A stretch of DNA of 64,000 bases from Bacteroidota bacterium (GCA_039111535.1 JBCCIM010000002.1:28366-92365), one strand, 5' to 3'; shown: positions 37,491 through 48,027, counted from the stretch's first letter. Notes: generated by a model from the sequence alone, not told the origin. A program made the numbers and translations.

Positions 37491-40304
37491 ATGAGTTCCC
37501 TCTCTGATAACCCATTTCGTAGTTTGGCCACTTTGGTGCCGGCTGCCTGCCTTGCCCTACTGTTTTGCGTTACGCCAGTTGCACACGGGCAAAGCACCAC
37601 ACAGATAACCGTGGATGCCTTGCAGCAAAAACTCCCGGCAGCGCGCCTGGGCAAATTTGAAGCCTTACAAAAACCACATCGTCTGGCATCCATTCAGGGA
37701 TCATCTGCAAAAAAAGCCCTGTCACCAAGCGAAATACGGTACCACAACCGGACCGCCCAACATTATTTAGATAGGTTAAATAAACGGCTTACAGACAAAG
37801 CCGGCCGATTTGAACAACTTACATCGCAAACTTCGTCGATGGCCCGCGCCAATGAGCAGGACTCACTTGCACTGGTTGCATTATACAACAGCACCAACGG
37901 CGCCTCCTGGACCAGTAAATCAGGCTGGCTAACTGGCGCGCTTGCCACATGGGAAGGTGTGACACTCGACGCAAACGGCTATGTTAGCGAATTGAACCTG
38001 GAAAACAACAACCTGAACGGCACCATTCCCGCTGAACTCCTGGACCTAGTGGACCTCCTCTTCCTGAACCTGTCCGACAACATGTTGCGAGGCAATATAC
38101 CGGACAATATCAACCTGCTTTCCAGATTACAAGTCCTCGACCTCAGCTTTAACATGCTCGATGGTCCAATCCCGTCTTCTATTGGCGAGATGGGTGATAT
38201 GCTGATCCTGGTTCTCTGGGGCAACAGCCTGAACGGTGAAATCCCATCCTCTATCGGCAACCTCTCTTTTCTCGAAGAACTCTGGCTTTTTGAAAATGAA
38301 CTCGAAGGTAGCATCCCCCCCGAACTGGGTAACCTACAAAACTTGAATCGCCTTTATCTCGACCAAAACCGATTGACGGGTGATATCCCGGTTACCCTTG
38401 GGCAGTTATCTACAATGGTCGAGTTATTTATTGACTTCAATACCCTTTCCGGTAACATTCCTGAAACGCTGGGCAATCTGGAAAACCTGGAAGTCATGTA
38501 TTTGGGTAATAATCCGTTAAGCGGCGAAATTCCAGAATCACTGACCAACCTGAGAAGCCTCAAAGTATTTTCCATTGCCAATGCCGGCATCTCAGGAGAA
38601 ATACCGGTGCCCATCAACAATATTTTCGGATTGAACCAGCTGGATCTATCAAACAACCAGGTGTCCGGCGAACTCCCCCAAACCTTAAATGGCCTGGTAA
38701 ACCTGACAAGACTGGAATTAACCAACAACCTGCTCACCGGGGCCATACCAGCCAACCTTGGATTCAGCATGCCGAATCTGTTTTCATTGGGTCTTGGCAA
38801 CAACCAACTGACGGGTAACATTCCGACGTCGCTGGGCTTTTTGCCGCGCATGCAGATCATGGACCTTAGCGAAAATGAGCTCGATGGCCCCATTCCCGGC
38901 CTAAACTCCTCTGCCCAACTCCGCAGCCTGTTTCTGAACGATAACCAGCTCTCAGGTGATATTGCACAGGGACAAATGGATGCATTGGGCCTGCTCGGTG
39001 TACTCGACCTCTCGAATAACAATTTGGACGGCGAGCTACCGCGCAGCCTTGGTGGTTACGTTATTATGGAAGAGCTATACCTTGATGGCAACAATTTCAC
39101 AGGCGCTCTGCCGGCCACATTGCCAAATCTTCAAAACTTGTTTGCATTTAGTGTATTCGAAAATCAATTGTCCGGCCCTGTCCCCGGCTTTCTTGGGGAC
39201 ATCCCGGGTCTGTTTTTGCTCGACCTCGGCGCCAACGCTTTTTCGGGCACCATTCCCGCTTCTTTGGGCAGGCTGGAAGGACTGACCTTTTTGTTGCTCG
39301 ACCTGAATAACCTGACGGGACAATTGCCGTCAACCTTCAGCAATACAACAAGCCTGCGCGGCATCACGATGGCCGGTAATGCAATCAGTGGCTTACCAGA
39401 TTTATCAGCCCTGTCTATTTTGGAGATCGTAGAGGTAGAACTTAACAGGATGTCGTTCGAAGATATTGAGCACTTGCAGTCGCTCAACCTGAATACCCTC
39501 CGCTACGTCCCCCAACGCGATGTTTATCCCATTGTCGACGAAGCAGCCGGCATAACAAGATACGAGGTTGACATCGCCGGCTCAGCCAACAGCTACCAGT
39601 GGTACCGCAACAACACACCCATCAGCGGCGCAACCAGTGCCATTCTCGAACTAGACAACACCGGCAACCAGGGATCCGACGAGATCCTGGCAGAAATCAC
39701 CAACAGTTTGGTGAGCGATCTTGTGATGGCCACCATTCCGGCCCGCACAGATGCTGCAATGGAATCGCTAACCATCATACCCGACATGCCCATCCTGGAA
39801 GCCGGCGAAACCATGCAGTTTTTTGCTATTGCAACGGACCAGTTCGACAACCAGCGCCGCTTCTCAAGCACATGGACCGGCGCTGGCGGCACAATCGATG
39901 CTACAGGCACGTTCACTGCCGGCGGATCTGATGGGTTCTATGACGTGACTGCCACGGATGAAACGGGCACCTTTTCAGCCACAACCACACTGGAAATCAC
40001 GGGAGGTGTCCCTGTTAACGTAGAATCTCCAACAGCGTCAACAGCAGCAATTGTGCACGCTGCCTATCCCAATCCATTCCGCGGCAGTACACAGATAGCC
40101 TTTGAACTGGGAGAAACAGCGCAAGTCCATATTGAAGTTTATGACATGCTGGGGCGAGAAATGGTCACGGTTGTTGAACAACGGCTGCCGGCCGGATCAC
40201 ATATGTACAAGGTTGATACGGCTAACTGGGTTTCAGGTGTCTACCTGTATCGTATGACAGCAGGTGCTAACTCCGAAACCCGCTCGATTGTAAAACTGCC
40301 GTAA
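37491..40304 (+). CDS. Secreted leucine-rich-repeat protein with T9SS sorting domain
   Basis: Signal peptide (ending AHGQS), a helical stretch, then about 20 plant-type LRRs of the form LxxLxLxxNxLxGxIPxxLGxL (residues ~125-660), an Ig-like region (~690-830) and a C-terminal type A sorting domain starting AYPNPFRGST and ending VYLYRMTAG...IVKLP. The sorting domain directs export by the type IX system and surface attachment. The role is likely adhesion or ligand binding at the cell surface. A terminator follows at 40429-40460. Confidence 0.9.
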   Translation: MSSLSDNPFRSLATLVPAACLALLFCVTPVAHGQSTTQITVDALQQKLPAARLGKFEALQKPHRLASIQGSSAKKALSPSEIRYHNRTAQHYLDRLNKRLTDKAGRFEQLTSQTSSMARANEQDSLALVALYNSTNGASWTSKSGWLTGALATWEGVTLDANGYVSELNLENNNLNGTIPAELLDLVDLLFLNLSDNMLRGNIPDNINLLSRLQVLDLSFNMLDGPIPSSIGEMGDMLILVLWGNSLNGEIPSSIGNLSFLEELWLFENELEGSIPPELGNLQNLNRLYLDQNRLTGDIPVTLGQLSTMVELFIDFNTLSGNIPETLGNLENLEVMYLGNNPLSGEIPESLTNLRSLKVFSIANAGISGEIPVPINNIFGLNQLDLSNNQVSGELPQTLNGLVNLTRLELTNNLLTGAIPANLGFSMPNLFSLGLGNNQLTGNIPTSLGFLPRMQIMDLSENELDGPIPGLNSSAQLRSLFLNDNQLSGDIAQGQMDALGLLGVLDLSNNNLDGELPRSLGGYVIMEELYLDGNNFTGALPATLPNLQNLFAFSVFENQLSGPVPGFLGDIPGLFLLDLGANAFSGTIPASLGRLEGLTFLLLDLNNLTGQLPSTFSNTTSLRGITMAGNAISGLPDLSALSILEIVEVELNRMSFEDIEHLQSLNLNTLRYVPQRDVYPIVDEAAGITRYEVDIAGSANSYQWYRNNTPISGATSAILELDNTGNQGSDEILAEITNSLVSDLVMATIPARTDAAMESLTIIPDMPILEAGETMQFFAIATDQFDNQRRFSSTWTGAGGTIDATGTFTAGGSDGFYDVTATDETGTFSATTTLEITGGVPVNVESPTASTAAIVHAAYPNPFRGSTQIAFELGETAQVHIEVYDMLGREMVTVVEQRLPAGSHMYKVDTANWVSGVYLYRMTAGANSETRSIVKLP

Positions 40305-40428
40305 AACGCTAGAAATATCCCAAATCCTGTCAACCTGCTTAAGGATCTCATCCATCGTCCGATAATAAACACAGAATGTTGCTGCCCCCCGGCAGCTTGA
40401 AGAGACCCCTATTTTCGGATCTTGCAAG

Positions 40429-40460
40429 CAAAACACGGTCTAATGGCCGTGTTTTTTTGT
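40429..40460 (+). terminator. Intrinsic terminator after the LRR gene
   Basis: AAAACACGG and CCGTGTTTT arms around a short loop, followed by a long T-run. It lies between the convergent LRR and DUF4279 genes. Confidence 0.75.
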
Positions 40461-40516
40461 TTTTTTGCCGACTTGTCCATTTCCCATGGACTGCCTGATT
40501 ATGCCTCTTCCCAACC

Positions 40517-40960
40517 TCAACTCTGAAATGAGACTTCCAAATCAAGCCCCAATTCGGCAGCAGCCTCCATCAACGTAGGTGTAATGATGATTGAAGCAGT
40601 TCCACCATCTTCACCATGCGGCGTAACGAAGCATGAAAGAGCAATGTGACATCCTGCCTCATGAAGCTGGCGCATACCCTCAGAACTTGCCTGCAAAGTC
40701 TTTATCCAATACGTGATCTGCTCTGGAAGTTCTTTGTTCTTCAACTCCTCGCTGATAAACTTTTTCCAACCACCCCACTCATGTTTGGATCTGAAGTATC
40801 GCTTGCTTCCATCCTGTCTTTTGATGAATTTGCGCGCCCCGCGCCGCCATGATTGGTCCGGCTCTAGATTAAGGCGGGTTGTAACAAGATCAGGGTCGAG
40901 GTCAGTTCCCAGGATCATCAACGTCGCGGAGCAGATGTATTCTGGGTCATCGTATTGCAT
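40517..40960 (-). CDS. DUF4279-like protein
   Basis: About 147 residues from ATG 40960 (MQYDDPEYICSATL); the open frame extends further upstream to 41065 and there overlaps the end of the sulfatase gene, which argues for the shorter form. The pattern LMILGTDLDPDLVTTRL, then RRGARKF and WGGWKKF, fits the DUF4279 family of small cytoplasmic proteins of unknown function, often found as immunity-like or orphan genes. No partner toxin is adjacent. Confidence 0.65.
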   Translation of the reverse strand: MQYDDPEYICSATLMILGTDLDPDLVTTRLNLEPDQSWRRGARKFIKRQDGSKRYFRSKHEWGGWKKFISEELKNKELPEQITYWIKTLQASSEGMRQLHEAGCHIALSCFVTPHGEDGGTASIIITPTLMEAAAELGLDLEVSFQS

Positions 40961-41025
40961 AGGCTTCTTATCATAAATAGAGGCACAACAAGGCAACCAC
41001 AAACCGATTTGGGCAAACTTTTTAG

Positions 41026-42573
41026 CTAAACATCTGGCTGTGCCGCACGCCACCCTTGTGCCCACTGGTTTGCTAACGCTTCGAGGGTGTCCTGGTAATT
41101 CGGCACACCGGCAAGATTGGTAGTCTCCTCTGGATCTGCACGCAAATCATACAACTCAGTGGCGGCAAATTCTTTGGTCTGCCAGTTGATCCATCGTACG
41201 TAGTGATACCGGTCGGTGCGCATGCTGTAGCCCATGTATTCCTCACCATCGGGTGCTGCCCAGATGCCTTCGCGCAAAAACTGACTGAACACCGCTGGCT
41301 TCCACGATTGATTGGGGTTATCGAGTAGCGGCACAAAGCTGTTGCCCTGCAGGTGCTGGGATACAGGCAATCCGGCCAGTTCACTGAGCGATGGATAGAT
41401 ATCTACAAATTCCACCATCTGATCAACCTGTAATGCATCTGCATGGCTGCCAGGGGCCCGGATGACAAGCGGTGCGCGGGTATCTATGTTGTAGTTTGTC
41501 ATTTTACCCCAGCTGTTGTGCTCGCCGAGCTTCCAGCCATGGTCTCCCCATAAAACAACGATGGTGTTATCTGCAATGCCCAGGGCTTCGAGTTCGTCGA
41601 GGAGCCGGCCAACCTGTGCATCGATGTAACTCACAGAAGCATAGTATCCATGCTTTAGCCTGCGAGCGTCTTCAGCGCTAACGCCGCCATCAAATGGATG
41701 GGGCACCTGGGTAAAATCTGAGTACCCACGCAGTTCGCGCATGTTGTTGATAGCTACAACAGGGCCATCAGTTGGTACATCCGGGTTTATTGCGACAGGA
41801 ATGGCTGCAGGATCATACATGTCCCAATAGGGCGCCGGCGCATTAAAAGGCAGATGCGGTCGGTAGTAACCGATGGCAAATAAGAACGGCTGATCCTGAT
41901 CGTTGAGTTCTGCGAGTTTTTCGAGTGCTACGTCTGTTTGGGCGCCGTCGTAATAGACATCATCTGGCATTTCAACCCGCTCAGTTGAGCCGGCTTTCAG
42001 GTACCACTGCCCGTACTGGTCGATATACCGGGCTTCATTGCCTTCCGCCAGAATGGCTGTCTTGCGCGCTTCCTGGATTGCGACGTTATCCGGGTGGCGA
42101 TAGACCGCATCCGGGTCAAAGGGATAGCCGTCGATGTGCAGCTTGGGTTCGCTCCACGACAGGTCATCCGGGATAGTATTGTGGTAGATTTTCCCAATGG
42201 CTGCGGTGTGATAGCCATGCTGTTTGAAGTACTGCGGCAGCGTAACCACATTGGGCAGTGTTTGCCGGAAGTCCGTTTGCAGGTCCCAGACCCGGAGCGA
42301 ATCGGGACGCAATCCGGTCATGAGGCTTGCGCGTGAGGGATTACAGACCGCTTGCTGGACATACGCCTGCATAAACGTGACGCCTTCAGCAGCGAGCCGG
42401 TCGATGTGGGGTGTTTTGATGTGCGGATTGCCGTATGCACCAAGCTCTGGACGTAGGTCGTCTATGGCAATAAAGAGGACGTTGGGCGAGGACGTTTCCT
42501 GCGACTGATCCTGACAGCCAGAAAAGGGGGCAAGCAGAAGGCAGGTGGAGAACAGAACAAGTTTGTGCGTCAT
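41026..42573 (-). CDS. Secreted lipoprotein sulfatase (iduronate-2-sulfatase-like)
   Basis: Sulfate-ester hydrolase. Lipoprotein signal (MTHKLVLFSTCLLLAPFSGC), metal-binding IAIDDLRPELGAYG, formylglycine motif CNPSRASLMTG (Cys at residue 77 from this start) and late segments LWGDHGWKLGEH and MRTDRYHYVRW, the arrangement of the iduronate/choline sulfatase branch. 515 residues, normal. It differs clearly from the sulfatase at 259-1818. It lies downstream of nrdJ on the same strand but with a terminator between, so it is probably separately transcribed. Confidence 0.9.
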   Translation of the reverse strand: MTHKLVLFSTCLLLAPFSGCQDQSQETSSPNVLFIAIDDLRPELGAYGNPHIKTPHIDRLAAEGVTFMQAYVQQAVCNPSRASLMTGLRPDSLRVWDLQTDFRQTLPNVVTLPQYFKQHGYHTAAIGKIYHNTIPDDLSWSEPKLHIDGYPFDPDAVYRHPDNVAIQEARKTAILAEGNEARYIDQYGQWYLKAGSTERVEMPDDVYYDGAQTDVALEKLAELNDQDQPFLFAIGYYRPHLPFNAPAPYWDMYDPAAIPVAINPDVPTDGPVVAINNMRELRGYSDFTQVPHPFDGGVSAEDARRLKHGYYASVSYIDAQVGRLLDELEALGIADNTIVVLWGDHGWKLGEHNSWGKMTNYNIDTRAPLVIRAPGSHADALQVDQMVEFVDIYPSLSELAGLPVSQHLQGNSFVPLLDNPNQSWKPAVFSQFLREGIWAAPDGEEYMGYSMRTDRYHYVRWINWQTKEFAATELYDLRADPEETTNLAGVPNYQDTLEALANQWAQGWRAAQPDV

Positions 42574-42621
42574 GGCCAAGGGGGATTAGGCTGGGTATAA
42601 ACGCACGATACACATTTTGGT

Positions 42622-42669
42622 TAAAAAAGGAAACGCCCGATCTCCCCACCACAAAGAGACCGGGCGTCG
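42622..42669 (-). terminator. Intrinsic terminator after nrdJ
   Basis: On the minus strand ACGCCCGGTCTC pairs with GAGATCGGGCGT around a short loop and is followed by TTTCCTTTTTT. It lies 25 bp after the nrdJ stop. Confidence 0.75.
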
Positions 42670-42693
42670 CCTACCCTGCGATCAATCGCCTCC

Positions 42694-45600
42694 TCATCCA
42701 CATCCGGTAGAAGCTCCACATGCTGGGCATGAATAACATGCACCTGAGCGCACGGTTATTGTACCACACACGTGGCACGGTGGAGCATCTGCCTGATTCT
42801 GAAAAGTTGCACCAGGCTTGACGGCAACTTGCGTTGCTTCGACAGGCTCTACTTTATCGAGTGTATTCAAAAACACCTCTAGTGTCTGGCCAACTAACGA
42901 GTCAGTTTTTTTTTTTGGATCGATTGTCATCTGTGGGGTATCCTGGGCTGGCTCACTGGGAGCAGCTTTGGCCTCCTGCACAGTGGCGTCAAAATCCTGG
43001 GTTTCCTCTTCCTTATTCTGGCCGAGGAATTTCAGCGCCAGATAGCGGAAGATGTAATCCATGATCGACTTGGCAATCGGGATTTGTTTGTTGTTGGTGA
43101 ACCCGCTTGGTTCGAAGCGTGTGTGGCTAAACTTGTTGCACAGATCTTCGAGCGGTACACCATACTGGAGTGCAATAGAAATTGCCGTGGCAAATGCATC
43201 CAGCAATCCGGCCATGGTTGACCCCTGCTTGGCCATGGTGATGAAAATCTCACCAGGCATCCCTTCATCAGGATAAAGGCCAATGTGCAGGTATCCTTCG
43301 TGGCCGGCAACCGAGAACTTGTGTGTCACTGAAGGACGTTCATCAGGCAAGCGCTTGCGAATGGGTTTGTAGACAATCTTCTCGACGATCTTTTCAACCA
43401 ACTCAGGCTCAGCAACGAGGGCACCATCACCTGACGTCTCAGGCACATCGTTTCCTTTGGTATTGCCCCCTTTACGGGTTGCAAGCGGCTGGCTACGCTT
43501 GGAGTTTTCACGGTATATGGCGACCGCTTTAAGTCCGAGCTTCCACCCCTGAATGTAGGCATCCATGATATCTTCAATGGTGCAGTCTTCAGGGAGGTTA
43601 ACCGTTTTACTGATGGCACCAGAGATGAACGGCTGGGTAGCAGCCATCATCTTGATGTGTCCCATGTGATGAATGAACCGCTCACCATTGAAGGGCTTAA
43701 AGGCACAATCGAATACCGGGAGATGTTCTTCCTTTAAGTGGGGAGCCCCTTCAATGGTATCCTTGTCTTCAATGTAATCGAGGATTGCTTGCGTGTCCGC
43801 CTCAGAGTACCCGAGCCGAACAAGTGCCACCTGAACTGTATTGTTTACAATTTTCAGGAGGCCATCACCTTTTCCTGCAAGCAATTTGTATTTGACAAGC
43901 GCAATATCAGGTTCAATACCGGTTGTGTCGCAGTCCATCATAAAAGCGATGGTGCCTGTGGGAGCCAGTACTGTAGCCTGTGCGTTGCGATAGCCAAACG
44001 CTTCCCCTAGGGATACGCAGCGGTCCATAGTTTCCCGTGCTGCTTCACGCAGGTACGCTGGGCAGCTGGGATGTATATCCTCTACCGCGTCCCGATGCAT
44101 ACGCATAACTTCGAGCATCGGTTTACGGTTTTTCTTGTAGCCGGCGAACGTGCCAATTTTCTCGTTAGATGCAATCTCGGCGCTGCGTGCATACGCTTCG
44201 CCGTGCTCGATTGCCATGATGGCGGCCGCAACGGCGCGTCCTTCATCGCTATCGTAAGGCAGGCCCATCGCCATGAGGAGCGCGCCCAAGTTTGCAAATC
44301 CGAGCCCAAGTGGACGGTAGTCGTGTGAGTTCTTCGCAATGGATTTTGAAGGATAACCTGCGTTATCAACAAGGATCTCCATTGCAGTAATCAGCAGCCG
44401 GCTGGCAGCACGGAAGCGCTCAACATCAAAGGAGCCGTCTTCCATCTGAAACTTGCGAAGGTTCAGAGAGGCGAGGTTACATGCAGAGTTATCGAGGTGC
44501 ATGTACTCGCTACAAGGGTTACTGCTGTTGATCGGACCAGAGTTCTTTACAGTATGCCACTTCTGGATGGTGTCTTCATACTGCATACCCGGGTCACCGC
44601 AAACATGGGTACCCTCTGAAATTGTATAGAGGAGGTCGCGGGCATCGATGCTACCTACGGGCTCACCACCTTTGGCAGCAAGCAGATCCATACTTGTATT
44701 GTCAACTGCGGCCTGCATAAATACGTCATTCGAACGCACAGACTGGTTAACATTCTGGAAAGCTACCGAGCCATAAGCCGGACCATTGAAGGAGCCATCG
44801 TATCCTTCTTCAATCAGGGCCCACGCTTTTCTCTCTTCTTCCTGCTTGGCCGTTACAAACTCAAGAATGTCTGGATGCCAGCATTTGAGGGTCTGCATAA
44901 TTGCAGCACGGCGGGTTTTGCCACCACTTTTGATGGTACCACCGGTTGCATCCTGCACACGCATAAACGATACGGGGCCGGAAGGCTGTCCACCACCGGA
45001 GAGCTTCTCCTGGGTAGAACGAAGTTTTGACCAGTCTGCACCAACGCCAGATCCATACTTGAACAGGCGGGCGCTTTCCGACATCAATTGCCAGATATCG
45101 TCAATTGAGTCTTCGACTGAAATGATAAAGCAGGCTGAGGCCTGTGGGCGCTCATAGGGATCTACTTCAACAACGCGGTTGGAGGCGCTAGTCCATGCAT
45201 AAATGGTTTTGTTGCCTGTGTCGCGCACACCATACTGGTGATGCAATCCAACGTTGAACCATACGGGCGAGTTGAACGCCGCGTACTGATTGATACATAA
45301 CCAGGTTAGATCGTCGTAGAACCGGTCCGCGTCTGGCTTGGATGCAAAATAGTTTTGCTCCAATCCCCAATCAGATATGGTCCTGGTTACGCGGTGGACC
45401 AGTTGCTTGAGAGAATGCTCACGCCCCCCTTTAGCAGGGTCCTTGCCGGCGAATTTTACGTCGCCATAAAAATATTTACTGGAAACCACGTTTGTGGCCA
45501 GCTGGCTCCAGGTCGTTGGAAACTCAACGTCCTTCTGCTCAAAAATTGCTTCTCCTTTGTGATTCTTGATCGCAGCCGTCCGCTTTTCGAACGTTACAGA

Positions 45601-45753
45601 ATCAAATGGATGCTCGTTCTCTGTGGAGAAAACCCTATCAATTTTCAACCCTTTGCGCAAGGCAACTGCTTGCGGCGCCTGAGTGAGCACCTTGTCTTTT
45701 TTTGTGGATGATCCCATAGGTGACAGAATATGCTTATTACTTGGGACAGACAT
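42694..45753 (-). CDS. nrdJ: Class II (B12-dependent) ribonucleotide reductase
   Basis: Reduces ribonucleotides to deoxyribonucleotides using adenosylcobalamin to start the radical, without oxygen. Visible active-site parts: the first redox Cys in ASACFIISVEDS, the radical Cys with its Asn and Glu neighbours in NPCSEYMHL, the second redox Cys in SACNLASLNL, and the C-terminal Cys-rich tail (CHVCG, CPACGASTGCG) that shuttles electrons or binds zinc. 1019 residues, full length. No inteins. The long upstream region has DnaA-box-like sites but no cobalamin riboswitch that I can recognise. Confidence 0.96.
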   Translation of the reverse strand: MSVPSNKHILSPMGSSTKKDKVLTQAPQAVALRKGLKIDRVFSTENEHPFDSVTFEKRTAAIKNHKGEAIFEQKDVEFPTTWSQLATNVVSSKYFYGDVKFAGKDPAKGGREHSLKQLVHRVTRTISDWGLEQNYFASKPDADRFYDDLTWLCINQYAAFNSPVWFNVGLHHQYGVRDTGNKTIYAWTSASNRVVEVDPYERPQASACFIISVEDSIDDIWQLMSESARLFKYGSGVGADWSKLRSTQEKLSGGGQPSGPVSFMRVQDATGGTIKSGGKTRRAAIMQTLKCWHPDILEFVTAKQEEERKAWALIEEGYDGSFNGPAYGSVAFQNVNQSVRSNDVFMQAAVDNTSMDLLAAKGGEPVGSIDARDLLYTISEGTHVCGDPGMQYEDTIQKWHTVKNSGPINSSNPCSEYMHLDNSACNLASLNLRKFQMEDGSFDVERFRAASRLLITAMEILVDNAGYPSKSIAKNSHDYRPLGLGFANLGALLMAMGLPYDSDEGRAVAAAIMAIEHGEAYARSAEIASNEKIGTFAGYKKNRKPMLEVMRMHRDAVEDIHPSCPAYLREAARETMDRCVSLGEAFGYRNAQATVLAPTGTIAFMMDCDTTGIEPDIALVKYKLLAGKGDGLLKIVNNTVQVALVRLGYSEADTQAILDYIEDKDTIEGAPHLKEEHLPVFDCAFKPFNGERFIHHMGHIKMMAATQPFISGAISKTVNLPEDCTIEDIMDAYIQGWKLGLKAVAIYRENSKRSQPLATRKGGNTKGNDVPETSGDGALVAEPELVEKIVEKIVYKPIRKRLPDERPSVTHKFSVAGHEGYLHIGLYPDEGMPGEIFITMAKQGSTMAGLLDAFATAISIALQYGVPLEDLCNKFSHTRFEPSGFTNNKQIPIAKSIMDYIFRYLALKFLGQNKEEETQDFDATVQEAKAAPSEPAQDTPQMTIDPKKKTDSLVGQTLEVFLNTLDKVEPVEATQVAVKPGATFQNQADAPPCHVCGTITVRSGACYSCPACGASTGCG

Positions 45754-46491
45754 ATTTGCTTTGTTCGAAAAGTTTTCCGGGTACTGCCGTGGTGGTTACA
45801 CGCCTTTTGTAATGCCAGCTGGATCCATAAGAGATGCCGTTGCAAGATCTCGTAGAAACGAATGCATGCGCCAGCGGATGGGGAGGAGCATGCTCGTTTC
45901 AGTAGCGTTACAATTGGCTTGAATAACGGCTATTAAAAAACCGTAGCAAACCGCATATGTCCGTTGAACAATACCACACATAATAAAAAGAGTACGGCAA
46001 CAGATTGCAAGTACTTTTTTTCCACAAAAGCGATGTGTTACAAGTCCGTTCCAAATTGTTCGTTTTTGCATTGTATTCGAAGAATTTAAGCATTTTCCAC
46101 CCTACCCTACCAAAGAAACCCACAAGATCTCCACATCCTCACGACCCTGTTTGGGATGTTATCCACATACCCACATTGTAAAGATCCTGTTAACTGATGC
46201 TATTTCAAAACAATAACGGTTTTAGAAGTTTACTTACATAGCAGCAGTCGTTACATCCCAATAGCTATAGGGAGAAATGCTTACTTTTTTTCGGCACTTT
46301 GGATTAAACCCATGCGCCAAACGCCTGCTACACCGCACTCCACAACCGAAGCAAAAAACAATCAACCTTAACCCTGTAACCTTACACCTACAACCCGGGC
46401 GCTACATTGTCACGCCGAACTTAGCGCCCCCGGATGGCGTATCGGTGCCGGCAGTAGATCTCCCGTAACTCCACAACTTTGCATCTTTCCT
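45754..46491. other. AT-rich divergent intergenic region upstream of nrdJ
   Basis: About 740 bp between nrdJ and the flippase gene, with no convincing gene. It holds one perfect DnaA-box sequence (46159-46167) and one with a single mismatch (46018-46026), and several A/T runs. Confidence 0.55.
46159..46167 (+). promoter_or_regulatory. DnaA-box consensus sequence
   Basis: TTATCCACA, the exact consensus; TTTTCCACA at 46018-46026 differs at one base and has the same orientation. Both lie upstream of nrdJ. DnaA is known to regulate ribonucleotide reductase genes in other bacteria; here this is a suggestion only. Confidence 0.35.
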
Positions 46492-48027
46492 GTGGCCTTT
46501 TTTAGCCGAATCAAAAAACTCGCTTCTGAAACTGCGATCTACGGCATTTCCACGATTGTCGGCCGGCTCGTCAACTACCTGCTAGTCCCCATCTACCTGA
46601 ATGTATTCGCCCCCGAACTCTACCAGGTGGTGATTCTTGTTTTCACGGCCTTTGCGGTACTCAACCACATTTACCAGCACGGCATGGAGGCAGCCTACCT
46701 GAAATACGCCTCCGGACAAAGTGATGCGGCCCAGGTCAAACAAACATTCAGTACGGCCAGCTACTCCCTGCTGGGCCTGTCGCTTTGCACATCCGGCCTG
46801 CTCGTGCTCGCGCAAAATCCGCTGAGTGAGTTGGTGGGTATTGGCCTGTCCTGGTCCTACCTCTTTTATTATGCCGCCGCCATTCTTACCCTCGACGCCC
46901 TGGCTATTGTCCCGTTTGCCGACCTCCGACTCCAAAACCGCCCCATCTACTTTGCGGTACTTAAGCTTACCAACATTCTCATCAACGTTGGCCTGAATCT
47001 CTTTTTAATTTTTGTACTCGATAAAGGCGTCGAGTCTGTTTTCATTGCGAATCTTGCTGCCTCTGCTGCAACACTCGTCCTGCTGCTTCCGCTGTATAGC
47101 AAACGGCTGGTTGCTGCTTTTGACGTCTCCCTTTGGAAGCAACTGATGTTGTTTGGCCTGCCGTTTATCCCAAGCGGTATCAGCTATGCCTTTGTAGACC
47201 GGGTGAACACCATCTTTCTCGACAAAATGCCGTCCAGCCGTGTGCTCGAATTATACGGCGACTACTTGCCGGCGCGCATATTGTTTGGCCCCGAATCCTC
47301 GACCCTGCCCACAGACTATATCGTAGGCGTCTTTGGCGGTATCTGGAAACTGGGTGTTTTCATGATGCTTGTCGCCCAGATGTTCAGGTTTGCGTGGCAG
47401 CCGTTTTTTCTGCAGCACGCCAAAGACCCGGATGCCAAACCGCTCTTCGCGCGCATCTTCACCCTCTACACAGCAGCCAGCCTGCTGGTCTTTCTCGCCA
47501 TTTCGTTCTTTATAGATGAACTGGTCATGCTCAGACTGCCTAATCGCGGCACACTGATCCCGGAGACCTACTGGTTTGCGCTTTACCTCGTACCCGTCAT
47601 TCTGCTGGCTTACTTCTTCCAGGGCTGGTATTACAACTTTACAGCCGGCGCCTACATAGAAAAGAAGACGCGCTACTTTGCCACCTGCACCTTCGCTGGC
47701 GCCCTGCTCGCACTGGGCATCAACCTGTTTGTTGTCCCACATTACGGCATGATTGCAGCAGCATGGGCAACCACCCTGGCATATGGACTCATGGCCTTCC
47801 TGCTCTACAACATCGTCAAGAAATTCTACCCGGTACCTTACGACTGGGGCGCAGTCGCCCGTTCTTGCTTGCTTGCGGCCAGTATTTTTGCAGCCTGGTT
47901 CTTGCGTCCAGCATTGCAAACCTTTGTCTTCGAGGTTGCCTTGCTGCTTGTCTTCATCGCCGGCTTGTTTGTTTTACGCGTCCTCTCTGCCAGCCAACTC
48001 CTCACATTCGTCAAAAACCGCAGGTAA
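46492..48027 (+). CDS. Polysaccharide flippase (MATE/MVF-type, Wzx-like)
   Basis: 511 residues with about 12-14 membrane helices throughout, a typical Wzx/oligosaccharide flippase build: ETAIYGISTIVGRLVNYLLVPIYL split by a loop near the N-terminus, and FAWQPFFLQHAKDPDAKPLFARIF, a common polysaccharide-biosynthesis-protein signature region. It would move lipid-linked sugars across the inner membrane. The start is a GTG. No glycosyltransferases lie next to it, so the substrate is unknown. Confidence 0.85.
   Translation: MAFFSRIKKLASETAIYGISTIVGRLVNYLLVPIYLNVFAPELYQVVILVFTAFAVLNHIYQHGMEAAYLKYASGQSDAAQVKQTFSTASYSLLGLSLCTSGLLVLAQNPLSELVGIGLSWSYLFYYAAAILTLDALAIVPFADLRLQNRPIYFAVLKLTNILINVGLNLFLIFVLDKGVESVFIANLAASAATLVLLLPLYSKRLVAAFDVSLWKQLMLFGLPFIPSGISYAFVDRVNTIFLDKMPSSRVLELYGDYLPARILFGPESSTLPTDYIVGVFGGIWKLGVFMMLVAQMFRFAWQPFFLQHAKDPDAKPLFARIFTLYTAASLLVFLAISFFIDELVMLRLPNRGTLIPETYWFALYLVPVILLAYFFQGWYYNFTAGAYIEKKTRYFATCTFAGALLALGINLFVVPHYGMIAAAWATTLAYGLMAFLLYNIVKKFYPVPYDWGAVARSCLLAASIFAAWFLRPALQTFVFEVALLLVFIAGLFVLRVLSASQLLTFVKNRR

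Noticed and set aside
45754..46260. Cobalamin riboswitch upstream of nrdJ
   Set aside because: I could not find the B12-box core or a matching fold; only DnaA-like boxes are visible.
45754..46491. Chromosomal replication origin
   Set aside because: Only one perfect and one near-perfect DnaA box, and no dnaA, dnaN or gidA-type neighbours.
47251..47919. 222-codon antisense frame opposite the flippase
   Set aside because: Highly polar shadow of a membrane protein gene; no motif or gene context.
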